Source: Phycisphaeraceae bacterium (lineage in GTDB: Bacteria > Planctomycetota > Phycisphaerae > Phycisphaerales > UBA1924). From it: a stretch of 64,000 nt of DNA. The position numbers and the translations under genes were made by a program. The stretch covers positions 124,001 through 188,000 of the forward strand of contig JAHBXL010000006.1 in the NCBI GenBank assembly GCA_019636495.1. Direction: 5' to 3'. The notes under the pieces are model-generated. The model was not told where the DNA came from. It saw nothing but the letters and a program-made list of their open reading frames with translations, and did no database searches. Numbering within the stretch: position 1 is the stretch's first letter; each line of letters begins with the position of its first letter. Positions 1 to 9,328 of the stretch are shown one piece after another.

Positions 1-30
1 GGCCGACAGCAAGGTGGAGTGCCGCGCCGC

Positions 31-1686
31 ATGAGCACGCAACCGACCACGCCCGCCTCCCCCATCGCGATCAGGGACGCACACGCGCCCTCGATCCACG
101 CGCTGCGCGAGCGGTGCATGGGCCTTGGGCTGGCGACGTGGCGCTGCGACAACCTGGGCGCGATCCTGGCCGAGCCGCTGGACACCGGCCCCGTGGGGCT
201 GCTGCTCGGCTCCTCGACGATCACGAAACTGGTGCGCGATGCCGCCCGCAAATGGGGCGAGGGCTCGCGGGACCGCGCGCCGGGAGTCGAGGAACTCTTC
301 CCGGGGTGCTGGGCCATCCCGCTCACCGAACAGCGACGGCGCGAGCGCGTCGGGTTCATCGTTGCGCTGGCCTTCGGCGAACGCGCCCTGGGCGAGGAGT
401 TCTTCCTCGCCGCGTGCCGCGCAGCGCACCTCGATGCCCAGGCCACGCGCAGGAGCCTGCTGCCGCGAGCGCGGTACGACGCCGCCTCCGCCGCGGCTCT
501 GCGCGACGCCCTGCTCTGGATGGGCGGCGACCTGAACCGCATCGAGGAGCACACCAAGACGGTGTCGGGATTCACGCGGCAGTTGACCGACTGCTTCGAG
601 ACCATCGATCTGCTCTACACGCTGGGCCGTTCGATGAACGACCTGACCCAGCCGTCGCAGTTCATCCACCGGATGTGCGAGCGGCTGCGCTCCACGCTGC
701 CGTTCACCTGGATCGCGGCGACCTTCAACCACCGGGCCGACGTGTCCGGGCCGGTTGCCGGACGGTTCTTCGCCAGCGGCGACGTTGATCTGGACAGCGA
801 CGCGCTGGCCTTGGCCAGTTCGAACGTGCCCGAGGATCATGACCCCCACGTGCCCCTGATCCTGACCGAGATCGGCGGGAAGCCCATCCCGGGGTCGGGG
901 CAAGTGCTGGTGCAGCCTATCTGGCGCGGCAGCCAGCAGGCCGGCGCGCTGCTCGCCGGCGACAAGCACGGCGACGACCCGCAGGTCAGCAGTTACGACA
1001 TCCAGTTGCTGGAGGCCGCCAGCGGCTACGTCGGCGCGTACCTCGACAACGCCGTGCTCTATGCCGACCAGCAGGCGCTCTTCCTGGGCACGCTCGAAGC
1101 GCTCACCGCCTCGATCGACGCAAAGGACCGCTATACCTGCGGCCACTCCCGGCGCGTCGCGCACCTCTCGCACCGATTGGCGCTGGCCATCGGCATGAGC
1201 GACGAGGACGCCGACCGCGTCCGGATCGCCGGCCTGGTACACGACGTCGGCAAGATCGGCGTGCCCGAGGCGGTCCTGACCAAGACCGGCCGACTGACCG
1301 ACGAGGAGTTCGAGGCCATCAAGCAGCACCCGGAGATCGGCCACCGCATCCTGAAAGACATCCCGCTGCTGGCCGACGTGCTGCCGGGCGTGCTGCACCA
1401 CCACGAGCGCTTCGACGGCAAGGGGTACCCGCACGGCCTTGCCGGAGACTCCATCCCCGTCATGGCCCGAATCATCGCACTGGCCGACACCTTCGACGCG
1501 ATGAGTTCCAGCCGTTCGTATCGGGCGGCCATGCCGCGGGCGCAGGTGCTCGCCGAGGTCGCCCGCTGTGCCGGGGTGCAGTTCGATGCCGATCTTGCCC
1601 GGCGGTTTGTCGAACTGGATTTCTCCGAGTACGACCACATGGTCCTCGAGGATGTCTCGGCGGGCGTCCGTCGGGCCGCGGCCTGA
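31..1686 (+). CDS. HD-GYP domain phosphodiesterase with GAF-like sensor region
   Basis: Probable cytoplasmic cyclic-di-GMP phosphodiesterase of 551 residues. The C-terminal 190 residues form an HD-GYP domain: the HD pair is at about residues 404-405 (LVHDVGKIG) and the GYP-loop equivalent HHERFDGKGYP is at about 456-467. Conserved histidines and Asp/Glu of the metal site are all visible, so it should be active. Residues 195-345 resemble a GAF domain and end in a helix leading to the HD-GYP part. Residues 1-190 are not recognised. The ATG at 31 follows AAGGTGGAG at 11-19; a GTG at 19 in the same frame lies on top of that ribosome site and is less likely. No transmembrane segment is seen. The ligand sensed by the GAF part cannot be told from sequence. 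Confidence 0.9.
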   Translation: MSTQPTTPASPIAIRDAHAPSIHALRERCMGLGLATWRCDNLGAILAEPLDTGPVGLLLGSSTITKLVRDAARKWGEGSRDRAPGVEELFPGCWAIPLTEQRRRERVGFIVALAFGERALGEEFFLAACRAAHLDAQATRRSLLPRARYDAASAAALRDALLWMGGDLNRIEEHTKTVSGFTRQLTDCFETIDLLYTLGRSMNDLTQPSQFIHRMCERLRSTLPFTWIAATFNHRADVSGPVAGRFFASGDVDLDSDALALASSNVPEDHDPHVPLILTEIGGKPIPGSGQVLVQPIWRGSQQAGALLAGDKHGDDPQVSSYDIQLLEAASGYVGAYLDNAVLYADQQALFLGTLEALTASIDAKDRYTCGHSRRVAHLSHRLALAIGMSDEDADRVRIAGLVHDVGKIGVPEAVLTKTGRLTDEEFEAIKQHPEIGHRILKDIPLLADVLPGVLHHHERFDGKGYPHGLAGDSIPVMARIIALADTFDAMSSSRSYRAAMPRAQVLAEVARCAGVQFDADLARRFVELDFSEYDHMVLEDVSAGVRRAAA

Positions 1687-1757
1687 AGCGTCGTCACTTT
1701 CGGCAGAATCTGCGCACAACCGAACGCGGACCGTCTATCGGGCCAAACCCGAGAAGT

Positions 1758-1812
1758 GTGCCATTCCGGGCCCTGCCGACCCCGGAAGGATCGAACCGGG
1801 GGGTGGTGGCAC
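1758..1812. other. Two-tier hairpin in the gap before the cyclophilin gene
   Basis: GTGCCA (1758-1763) pairs perfectly with TGGCAC (1807-1812). Inside it CCCCGG (1780-1785) pairs with CCGGGG (1796-1801) around a 10-base loop. It lies 71 bases after the HD-GYP stop, has no T-run, and sits upstream of a TAGACT box at 1830-1835 that could be the -10 of the next gene. It could be a processed transcript end or a small structured RNA. The function is unknown. Confidence 0.4.
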
Positions 1813-1940
1813 GCGAATGGGCTCTCCGGTAGACTCCCGACACGCCCGGGGGAGGGGTGGCGGCCGGCGCGCCCGCAGCGCGGCCGCGGGGGAGCGGTGT
1901 CGGGCCCGTGTTCAAGGACGGTCGAACAGGAGTCGTGTCG

Positions 1941-4076
1941 ATGGGCAAGCCCAAGCCTGGTCTCGGAACGGACGCTGTGTGCGCGCTGGAGAGTCTGGAA
2001 GCACGGATGCTGCTGGATTCAGCGCCGCTTCCCTCGGTCGGCGAACTGCTGAACGTGAACAACACGGTGGTGAGGTTCGAGACATCGATGGGCGACATCG
2101 ATATCGAACTGTTCGACAACGCCGCGCCCGTGACGGTCAACAACTTCCTCGGCTATGTCCGGCGCGGCGACTACGACCGCACGTTCTTCCACCGCCTCGA
2201 CGACGACTTTGTCGTGCAGGGCGGTCTGGCGCGGATCGCGCCATCGGGGACGGGCTTCGCGGAGATCCCGCGCCACCCGCCGATCGTCAACGAGTTCAAC
2301 CAGTCGAACCTGCAGGGCACGATCGCGATGGCCCGCGTGGGCGGGCAGGTGAACTCGGCCACCAGCCAGTTCTTCTTCAATCTTGCGAACAACACGTTCC
2401 TTGACACCGTGGACCAGGGCTTCACGGTGTTCGGGCGCATCGTGGGCGGGACCACCGGCCGCTCGTGGATGGTGTTGCAGGACATCAACAACATGATGAC
2501 CAGCAACCAGGGCTCGCCGTACAACGAACTTCCGGTGAACACCGGGTTCAACGCCGCCGACGGCGTGCAGGAGGACGAACTGCTGGTGATCTACGACGTG
2601 GAGATCATCAAGCCGCGAAACGTCGCGGCGTTCTACACGCACCGCTACTACTACCCCGAGGGCTTCGCCAGCGGCACGATCACCGAGTTCGTGCCGATCG
2701 GCAACCCGGGCGATACGACCGTGCACTTCCAGGCGATCGCGCGGGCCGAGACCCGCCAGATGCAAACCGCGCCAACGCCGGACCAGAGCGACACCGACCC
2801 GCAGTTCTGGTTCCGCGACCAGGTCATCCGCACCGGCACGGTGGCACCCAACACGCGCGGCGGGTTCACCGTCTCGCGTTCGGCCAATCCGGCCAACGAC
2901 CTGCTGCAGCGCGACGTGCCGTACGCGCTGGAGGTCTGGTCGACCGGGCCGCTGTCGGTCAACCTCAGCCACTACGACTTCGGCACGGCAACCGGCGAGG
3001 CCTTCGCCACGCAGACCGCGACGCGCTGGGTGCTGCCCGATGTGCGCAAGGGCGCGGACATCTTCGACTTTGTCATCTGGCAGAACACCAGCGACACCGA
3101 TGTCACCGTGACCGTGCAGTTCTTCTTCGAGAACAGCGCGCCGGTGATGATCTCGCGGACGACCGAGGCCTTCCGCCGCGGCGGGCTGGCCATCGCCGAC
3201 ATCCCCTCATTGCCCAACGGCCGCATGTCCGCCGTCGTCACCTCGGACCAGCCGCTGGTCGCCGCGCTCACGCACTTTGACAACTCCGGCAGCAAGGCCG
3301 GCTCGACGGCGCTGGGCATCCGCGGCGACGGCTCGACGCTGGGCGTGCTGGCGATGGGCAACACGGCCACGGGGGTGATCGACAGCGTGAGTTTTGTGAA
3401 CACCAACACCACGGGCGCGATCATCACGCTCACCTTCATCTTCGACGACGGCTCGCCCGAGTTCTCCATCACGCCGCCGGCGCTGTTCCTCTCGGCGCGG
3501 GACCGCGCGACTTTCAACCTCTCGACCATCCCGCAACTCGACGGCAAGACCTATTCGATGCGATACAGTTCGGGCTCGACGCCCATTTACGCCGCGAGTT
3601 CGCACGAGGAGTTCGGCGACGGCCTGGCGACGCCCGTGGCAACCCACGCGGCGACGAACCACGACTTTGCCGAAGGGTTCATGAACGCGACGCGAGCCGG
3701 CGTGGATCTGTTCGAGCGCATCAGCGTCTTCAACCCCAACTACGCCCCATTCGGCGTGACCGCGACCCCGGCCGAGGTCTCGTTCCGGCTGTACTACACC
3801 GACGGGTTCGTGCTTGAGATCAACCAGGTGATCGCGGGCGGCGAGCGCTTTGACCTGAACCTGCACGCCAACGCGCAGGTGCTGGCGCAGGCCACGGGCG
3901 GTCGCCAGTTCTTCTCCATCGAGGTCGTGTCGGATGTGCCGGTGGTCGCGATGATGCGGCACATCGACAACGGTCTGGGATTCGGGAATGCCGATCCATC
4001 CGGCGGTTTCCACACTCTGGGCGCCCAGCGCGGCACGGTTGTCGCGCTCACCGAACTCGGCGGCACGATGGGCTGA
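1941..4076 (+). CDS. Secreted cyclophilin-type peptidyl-prolyl isomerase with LEPR-like N-terminus and four repeats
   Basis: 711 residues from the ATG at 1941, which has CAGGAG eight bases upstream. Residues 16-25 read LESLEARMLL, the LEPR-XLL-type motif found near the N-terminus of large planctomycete exoproteins, so export is likely although no classical signal peptide is seen. Residues 35-210 are a cyclophilin domain with the active-site FFHR and VQGG, the SATSQFFF stretch and FTVFGRIVGG, so prolyl isomerase activity is plausible. The remaining 480 residues form four similar beta-rich repeats of about 110-130 residues. Each ends in a pattern like V-S-x-x-P-x-V-A-x-x-x-H-x-D (DQPLVAALTHFDN, DVPVVAMMRHIDN). 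These resemble surface beta-sandwich repeats of the DUF5719 kind, but I am unsure of the family. The stop codon abuts the convergent glycosyltransferase stop with no gap. Confidence 0.85.
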   Translation: MGKPKPGLGTDAVCALESLEARMLLDSAPLPSVGELLNVNNTVVRFETSMGDIDIELFDNAAPVTVNNFLGYVRRGDYDRTFFHRLDDDFVVQGGLARIAPSGTGFAEIPRHPPIVNEFNQSNLQGTIAMARVGGQVNSATSQFFFNLANNTFLDTVDQGFTVFGRIVGGTTGRSWMVLQDINNMMTSNQGSPYNELPVNTGFNAADGVQEDELLVIYDVEIIKPRNVAAFYTHRYYYPEGFASGTITEFVPIGNPGDTTVHFQAIARAETRQMQTAPTPDQSDTDPQFWFRDQVIRTGTVAPNTRGGFTVSRSANPANDLLQRDVPYALEVWSTGPLSVNLSHYDFGTATGEAFATQTATRWVLPDVRKGADIFDFVIWQNTSDTDVTVTVQFFFENSAPVMISRTTEAFRRGGLAIADIPSLPNGRMSAVVTSDQPLVAALTHFDNSGSKAGSTALGIRGDGSTLGVLAMGNTATGVIDSVSFVNTNTTGAIITLTFIFDDGSPEFSITPPALFLSARDRATFNLSTIPQLDGKTYSMRYSSGSTPIYAASSHEEFGDGLATPVATHAATNHDFAEGFMNATRAGVDLFERISVFNPNYAPFGVTATPAEVSFRLYYTDGFVLEINQVIAGGERFDLNLHANAQVLAQATGGRQFFSIEVVSDVPVVAMMRHIDNGLGFGNADPSGGFHTLGAQRGTVVALTELGGTMG

Positions 4077-5168
4077 TCATCCCGCGAGCCGTCGCGCGGC
4101 GCGGAGCAGGGATCGCAGGGGCGCGGCCAGCGGCCGCGGGAGAGCGTCGACCGCGCCGTGCAGTTTGCGTGACAGCCGCAGCGCGGGCTTGCATTCATAC
4201 CCGGCCCGGACGCGCGCCGTGTTCGCGATCTCGTCGGCGAGCGCCCGCTCGGCCGCCTCGCGCGATTCGCGGTCCCGCGACGACTGCTCCCGCAGCGCAT
4301 AGCACTCGTGGTACACGTCCTGCACGTGGGCCCGCAGTTGCGTGAGCAGGATGGACCGGCGGTCTTCGTCGACCCAGTGCGCATCGCCCGATCGGAGCAG
4401 GCCGTTGGCCAGGCGGATGACCTCGACGGCGTGCGCATCGAACAGGGCGCGGTGCCGCGCCACCAGCGCGCCGTACAACTCGTCGTGGCGCGACACCGCA
4501 TCGGCGATCATGGTCTCGGCGCTGTGCCGCCGCCAGGTGAACAGCGGCTCGGGAACGCGCACCCCGCGCCACCCGCGCTCGGCGAAACGGAGCCACAGGT
4601 CCCAGTCCTCATACCCGCGGCGCATGGTCTCGTCGAAGCCGCCGACTTCGTCGAAGCACTTCCGACGCACGATGCACGTGACCGGGTGCAGGTTCGTGAC
4701 CAGCAGCAGCAGCGGGTCCCACTCCGGCACGCGCCAGACCCCGCTCCCCAGCCCGACGAGTGTCTCCTGGCAATAGGCATGGCTGGTGTGCGACGGATCG
4801 GCCGCGCGCAGCGGCGCGCACAACTTCCGCGAAAAAGCAGGTTCGACCCAGTCGTCGGCATCAAGAAAACTCACGAACTCGAAGCCCGCCGCGAACTCTG
4901 CCGCGGCTCGTGCGCCGGCATTCCGCGCCGCGGGCAGACCCGCGTTGGCCTGGTGCAGCACGAGCACGCGCGCCGGGTCGATCTCGCGGCAACGATCGCA
5001 CGCGGCGGGTGTCGAGCCGTCGTCGGACCCGTCGTCGACGACGACCACGCGCGTTTCCACGCCGTCCTGCGCCAGGCACGACCGCACCGCCTCTTCCACG
5101 AACCGGCCGTGGTTGAAACACGGGATGATGAACGCCACCCGAGGGGTGGCCGGATCGGACTGTGGCAC
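4077..5168 (-). CDS. Family 2 glycosyltransferase
   Basis: Inverting GT-A glycosyltransferase, 363 residues from a GTG at 5168. The GTG is chosen because the fold starts right after it with PRVAFIIPCFNHGRF. The nucleotide-binding VVVVDDGSDDGS and the metal-binding FLDADDW (DxD equivalent) are both present, followed by a C-terminal half with the RRGYEDWDLWLR acceptor-side motif (the ED-W motif of GT2 enzymes). A C-terminal helical tail of about 90 residues is not recognised. It is divergent from the ABC exporter gene, with 89 bases between the starts. That fits a role in building a surface glycan or glycolipid which the exporter moves, though the substrate is unknown. Confidence 0.88.
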   Translation of the reverse strand: MPQSDPATPRVAFIIPCFNHGRFVEEAVRSCLAQDGVETRVVVVDDGSDDGSTPAACDRCREIDPARVLVLHQANAGLPAARNAGARAAAEFAAGFEFVSFLDADDWVEPAFSRKLCAPLRAADPSHTSHAYCQETLVGLGSGVWRVPEWDPLLLLVTNLHPVTCIVRRKCFDEVGGFDETMRRGYEDWDLWLRFAERGWRGVRVPEPLFTWRRHSAETMIADAVSRHDELYGALVARHRALFDAHAVEVIRLANGLLRSGDAHWVDEDRRSILLTQLRAHVQDVYHECYALREQSSRDRESREAAERALADEIANTARVRAGYECKPALRLSRKLHGAVDALPRPLAAPLRSLLRAARRLAG

Positions 5169-5257
5169 GGGGCGACGATAGCCCCTTGCCCTGCGCGGCG
5201 TCCGGGCCAGTCGGCCGATACCCTGTGCCGGTCGGAACCCGCCCGGAGCGCAGGACG

Positions 5258-7150
5258 ATGACGCACTTCTGGACATTCGCACGCCGCATGCTGCGCTACC
5301 GATGGCTCGTCGCCGCGGCGATGGTGTTCGCAGCGCTTTCGGCCGGCGGGCTGGGAGCCGGGCTGCTGGGCATCAAGCCGGTGCTGGACAACATTCTCGG
5401 CACGACCGAGGGCACCGCTCGCACGCTGCCGGCGATGGCCGCGGACCTCAACGCGACCCTGCCGGCATTGTCGCCGCGCGTGCCGCAGCGGGTGATCGAT
5501 GCGCTGCCGACCAAGCCCTTTGACGCGGTGCTGTGGATCATGATCGGGCTGGGCGTGCTGACGATGATCGGCGCGGCGTGCAACTTCCTGCACGCGTATC
5601 TCTCCTTGACGGTGATCTCGCGCACAATCGCGAACATCCGGCGCGAGGCTTTCCACCGCGTGGTGCACCTGCCGCTGCGGACGGTTCTGCGCTCCGGCCC
5701 GAGCGACATGGTGAGCCGCATCGTGTACGACTCTGCCGCGCTGGGCGCGGGCTTCAACGCGCTGCTCTCCCGCGCCGTGGCGCAGGTGACCAAGGGCCTT
5801 GCGGCGATGTGCGCCGCGTTCTGGTTTGACTGGCGGCTGGCCTCGGTCGCGCTGATCGTCGCGCCCGCGCTGGCGACGGTGATCCGCAAACTCGGCAAGC
5901 GCATCCGGCGGGCATCCCGATCCGCGCTCGAAGGGCAGGCCGGGCTCTACCACGCCGCGGGCGAGGCCCTCGGCGGCCTCCGCGTTGTGAAGGTGCACGC
6001 GGGCGAGCGGCTGGAGGCGGGGCGTTTCCACCGCATGAACAAACTCGTCGTCGCGCAGGAGTTCAAGGTCCGCACGGCCCGCGCGCTGGCCAGCCCGCTC
6101 ATCGAGACGCTGGCGATGTTCATCCTCGGCGCGCTGGCGCTGGTCGCCATCAAGGCCATTCTCGACGGACACCTCGAGCCCAACCGCTTCATCCTCGTCC
6201 TGGGCGCGCTCGGCCTCGCCGCCGCGAGCCTCAAACCGCTCACCGGCCTGCTCAACGACATCCAGCAGGCCTCCGCCGCGGCGGGAAGACTGCACGAACT
6301 GGTCTCGCAACCGACCGAGCCGGGGCATGATCGGAAGTTGCCCAAGTTGCCGCCCGTGCGGGATCGGATCGAGTTTGTCGATGTCACCCTCACCTATGCC
6401 GGCGCCGGATCTCCCGCGCTCGACGGGATCAGCCTTGAGATTCCACACGGCTCGACATTCGCGTTCGTCGGACCCAACGGGTGCGGCAAAACCACGCTGC
6501 TCTCGTTGATCCCCCGGCTCTTCGACCCCGACACCGGTTGCGTCACCATCGACGGGCGCGATGTGCGCGGGTTCAACATCCGATCGCTGCGGCGCCGCAT
6601 CGGCGTGGTCACGCAGGACACCGTGCTGTTCCGCGGCACAATCCGCGAGAACATCGCTTACGCCGCATCGGGCCTGGGCGACGCCGCGACGGCCGAGCAG
6701 AAGATCCGTGCCGCGGCGAGAATGGCCCGGGCCGAGGAGTTCATCCTGGCCAAGCCCGGCGGGTACGATTTTCAGATCGGCGAGCAGGGCGCGGGCCTGT
6801 CGGGAGGGCAGCGGCAACGCCTCGCCATCGCCCGCGCCATTCTGCGGGACCCGGCGATCCTCATCCTCGACGAGGCCACGAGCATGGTCGATGCCGAGTC
6901 GGAGGCGCGGATCGCCGAGGCGGTCGCCGAGTTCGTATCGGCGCGGTCGCGCGGCGAACCGGGCGGTCATTCGCGCACTTGCCTGATCGTCGCGCACCGG
7001 CTCTCAACCGTGCTCGCGGCGGACCAGATCGTGGTGATGGACGCGGGCCGGATCATCGACCGCGGGAGGCACGCGGAACTGCTGGCGCGGTGCGACCTGT
7101 ACCGCTCGCTGGTAAGCAACCAGTTGATGAAGGGAGAGGGGGCGGCGTGA
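5258..7150 (+). CDS. ABC exporter, fused membrane and ATPase domains (MsbA-like)
   Basis: 630-residue half-transporter expected to work as a homodimer. The first 330 residues carry about six membrane helices (first one near residues 15-40). A large periplasmic loop lies between helices 1 and 2, as in type I exporters of lipids or peptides. The nucleotide-binding domain has Walker A GPNGCGKTT at 405-413, Q-loop VVTQD, signature LSGGQRQR at about 514, Walker B ILILDEAT near 536 and the switch histidine in IVAHRLST. The ATG at 5258 has GGAG upstream; translation upstream of it is not protein-like. TACCCT at 5219-5224 may be the -10 box. The neighbouring glycosyltransferase suggests a lipid-linked sugar substrate, by inference only. 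Confidence 0.9.
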   Translation: MTHFWTFARRMLRYRWLVAAAMVFAALSAGGLGAGLLGIKPVLDNILGTTEGTARTLPAMAADLNATLPALSPRVPQRVIDALPTKPFDAVLWIMIGLGVLTMIGAACNFLHAYLSLTVISRTIANIRREAFHRVVHLPLRTVLRSGPSDMVSRIVYDSAALGAGFNALLSRAVAQVTKGLAAMCAAFWFDWRLASVALIVAPALATVIRKLGKRIRRASRSALEGQAGLYHAAGEALGGLRVVKVHAGERLEAGRFHRMNKLVVAQEFKVRTARALASPLIETLAMFILGALALVAIKAILDGHLEPNRFILVLGALGLAAASLKPLTGLLNDIQQASAAAGRLHELVSQPTEPGHDRKLPKLPPVRDRIEFVDVTLTYAGAGSPALDGISLEIPHGSTFAFVGPNGCGKTTLLSLIPRLFDPDTGCVTIDGRDVRGFNIRSLRRRIGVVTQDTVLFRGTIRENIAYAASGLGDAATAEQKIRAAARMARAEEFILAKPGGYDFQIGEQGAGLSGGQRQRLAIARAILRDPAILILDEATSMVDAESEARIAEAVAEFVSARSRGEPGGHSRTCLIVAHRLSTVLAADQIVVMDAGRIIDRGRHAELLARCDLYRSLVSNQLMKGEGAA

Positions 7151-7175
7151 TGAGGGGATGATGTGCTGGGCAACT

Positions 7176-7259
7176 GTCCGGAGTCAGGCCCGGATTCCGA
7201 GACCCGGACGCCGACCTCTCAACGCAGGACTCAGGACCAAGGACTCAGGACGTCAGGAA
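7176..7259. repeat. Heptamer tandem array (CAGGACT-like)
   Basis: About twelve degenerate 7-base units run in phase between the ABC exporter and the DinB gene. Clear units are CAGGACT at 7225, CAGGACC at 7232, AAGGACT at 7239 and CAGGACG at 7246; units of CCGGANN type precede them. The same heptamer family recurs at 22476, 47121 and 52485. Confidence 0.7.
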
Positions 7260-7271
7260 CAGAGCAACCGC

Positions 7272-7775
7272 ATGAACTCCCTCCCGCTTCTGGCTCGTCT
7301 GTTCGAGTATTCCGACTGGGCCAACGCCCAGGTGCTCTCCGCCGCGGCGGGGTTGAGCGACGAACAACTCGACCGGCCGCTGGAAATCGGCCCGGGGCCG
7401 GGCACGCTGCGGCGCGTGCTGATGCACACGTGGGCGGGCGAGGACACGTGGCTGCGGCGCTGGCGCGGCGAGATGGAAGCGAAGTGGCCCGCGGAGAGCG
7501 AGCGGCTGAGCATCGCGCAGTTGCGCGAGCGGTTCGAGACGACCTGCGCGCAGCGTGCGGAGTTTGTCGGCACGCTCAGCGACGCCGCGCTGGACCGCGA
7601 GCAGATGTACCGCGATTCGCGCGGCGGTGTGTTCAGTGCATCGCTGGGCGACATGCTGCTGCAGGGCATCGTGCACTCGGTGCATCACCGCGCGCAGGCG
7701 ACCAACGCCATCCGCCGGCTCGGCGGCGCAGCGCCCGAGATGGACTACATGATGCGGATCAGGCGACCGGGTTGA
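7272..7775 (+). CDS. DinB-family metal-dependent protein
   Basis: 167 residues forming one four-helix DinB/YfiT-like domain, a superfamily of thiol-dependent or metal-dependent small enzymes. The three metal-ligand histidines are visible: the first in MHTWAGEDTWL near residue 50, and the HSVHHRAQ pair near residue 137. The start is the ATG at 7272 because the domain begins at once with LLARLFEYSDWAN; the reading frame upstream runs through the heptamer repeats and is not protein-like. The gene ends 17 bases before the convergent PhoH stop. Whether it is a thiol S-transferase or a damage-inducible protein cannot be said. Confidence 0.82.
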   Translation: MNSLPLLARLFEYSDWANAQVLSAAAGLSDEQLDRPLEIGPGPGTLRRVLMHTWAGEDTWLRRWRGEMEAKWPAESERLSIAQLRERFETTCAQRAEFVGTLSDAALDREQMYRDSRGGVFSASLGDMLLQGIVHSVHHRAQATNAIRRLGGAAPEMDYMMRIRRPG

Positions 7776-7792
7776 GCGGAACCAGGTGATCG

Positions 7793-9328
7793 CTACAGCA
7801 TGCTCGCCGCGAGGCTGGCCAGTTCGCTCCGTTCGCTCCTGGTGAGCATGACGTGGCCGACGATTGGGATGCCCTTCATTTTCTCCACGATGTAACTCAG
7901 GCCGTTGGAGGACTGGTCGAGGTAGGGGTTGTCGATCTGCTGGATGTCGCCGGTGAGCACGACCTTGGTCCCCTCGCCGACGCGCGAGACGATGGTCTTG
8001 ATCTCGTGCGGCGTGAGGTTCTGCGCTTCATCGACGATCATGAACTGGTGCGGGATGGACCGGCCGCGGATGTAGGTGAGCGGCTCGAGCACGAGTTTGC
8101 CATCGGCCATGAGTTTGCGGATGCGCTGCTCGGTGGTGTGGCTCTCGGCCGACTGGTGCATGGGGTTGCCGCGGGTCGAGAGCAGGTACGTCAGGTTGTC
8201 GAAGATGGGCTGCATCCACGCGGTGAGTTTCTCGTCCTTGTCGCCGGGGAGATAGCCGATGTCGCGTCCCATGGGCATGATGGGGCGCGCGACGAGCAGT
8301 TTCTCGTAGCGTTCCTCGTTGAAGACCTTGGCCATTCCCGCGGCGACGGCGAGGAGCGTTTTGCCGGTGCCGGCGGAGCCGAGGAGGGTGACGAGCCGGA
8401 CCTCGTCGTCGAGGAGGAGGTCCATGGCCATGGTCTGCTGGACGTTGCGGGCCATGATGCCGAACGTGGGCTTGCGCGGGTTGTTGACGGGGATGAGGTG
8501 GCCGGTGTCGGCGAGCCTGCGGGCCAGGCCGGTGTGGCTCTCGTCGCGGGTGTCCTTGAGAATCAGGAACTGGTTGGCGATCAGTTCGCGGGTGTAGGTC
8601 GCGCCCTCCTCGTCGGTGTCGACCAGCGCCTCGGCGACACGCTCCAGCGCGAGCATGCGCTCGGCGTACAACTCGTCGATGAGTTCGCCGGCCAGGTCGA
8701 TTTCAAGGAACCCGCGATAGAGGCGGTCGGCGTCGACCTTCTGGTTCTCGAAGTCCTCGGTGCGAACGCCGAGCGCATCGGACTTGATCCGCGCGTTGAG
8801 ATCCTTGGAAACAAACACCGCGCGCTTGCCCGCGGCGTGCAGGCTCCACGCCACCGCGATGATCCGGTTGTCGGGCGAGTCCTCGCGCAGCACGTTGGGC
8901 CGCGTGTGCTCGGCCACGTCGATGCGCACGTCCCAGCCCTCGGCCGCGCCGGTGTCGTCGCCGCCGCTGGAGGCCTGCCCCACGGTGGGGCTCGCGGCGG
9001 GCCAGCGGACGCCGTCGATGAGTTTGCCGCGGGAGCGGAGGCGGTCGAGGTGGCGGATGCACTCGCGCGCGTTGCGTCCGATGTCGTCGTTCTGCCGCTT
9101 GAGTTTGTCGAGTTCCTCGATCACCGCGAACGGGATGACGACGTGGTTCTCTTTGAAGACGAACAGCGCGTTGGGGTTGTGCAGCAACACATTGGTATCG
9201 AGCACGAAGTGCTTGATGCCCGTGTCGCCCGCCGCGAGAGGATCGCCCTTGTCCTCGCGCGCAAGATGAAGTTCGGACCGCTTGTCTGGGCGCGGGGTCG
9301 CCGAGTCGGTTCGTGCCAGGGTGGACAT
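7793..9328 (-). CDS. PhoH-family ATPase with N-terminal PIN domain
   Basis: 511-residue cytoplasmic fusion of a PIN-type RNase domain (residues 37-195, beginning HFVLDTNVLLHNP with catalytic Asp44) and a PhoH NTPase domain (about 270-505). The PhoH part has Walker A GSAGTGKT at about 315-325, the PhoH-specific ARPIMPMGRDIGYLPGD stretch and Walker B FMIVDEAQN near 428. Known relatives couple helicase-like ATPase activity to RNA cleavage. The ATG at 9328 is used; GGAGGAGA lies rather far upstream, so a slightly different start is possible. It lies 199 bases downstream of the DUF456-like gene on the same strand and could be co-transcribed with it. Confidence 0.88.
   Translation of the reverse strand: MSTLARTDSATPRPDKRSELHLAREDKGDPLAAGDTGIKHFVLDTNVLLHNPNALFVFKENHVVIPFAVIEELDKLKRQNDDIGRNARECIRHLDRLRSRGKLIDGVRWPAASPTVGQASSGGDDTGAAEGWDVRIDVAEHTRPNVLREDSPDNRIIAVAWSLHAAGKRAVFVSKDLNARIKSDALGVRTEDFENQKVDADRLYRGFLEIDLAGELIDELYAERMLALERVAEALVDTDEEGATYTRELIANQFLILKDTRDESHTGLARRLADTGHLIPVNNPRKPTFGIMARNVQQTMAMDLLLDDEVRLVTLLGSAGTGKTLLAVAAGMAKVFNEERYEKLLVARPIMPMGRDIGYLPGDKDEKLTAWMQPIFDNLTYLLSTRGNPMHQSAESHTTEQRIRKLMADGKLVLEPLTYIRGRSIPHQFMIVDEAQNLTPHEIKTIVSRVGEGTKVVLTGDIQQIDNPYLDQSSNGLSYIVEKMKGIPIVGHVMLTRSERSELASLAASML

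Noticed and set aside
1786-1799. Remnant tRNA T-arm on the minus strand (GGTTCGATCC)
   Set aside because: The bases around it do not form the 5-bp T-stem or an acceptor stem.
1758-1812. Bacterial SRP (4.5S-like) RNA
   Set aside because: A CCGGAAGG tip is present, but the conserved symmetric loop (GGUCAGG opposite AGCAGCC) is missing.
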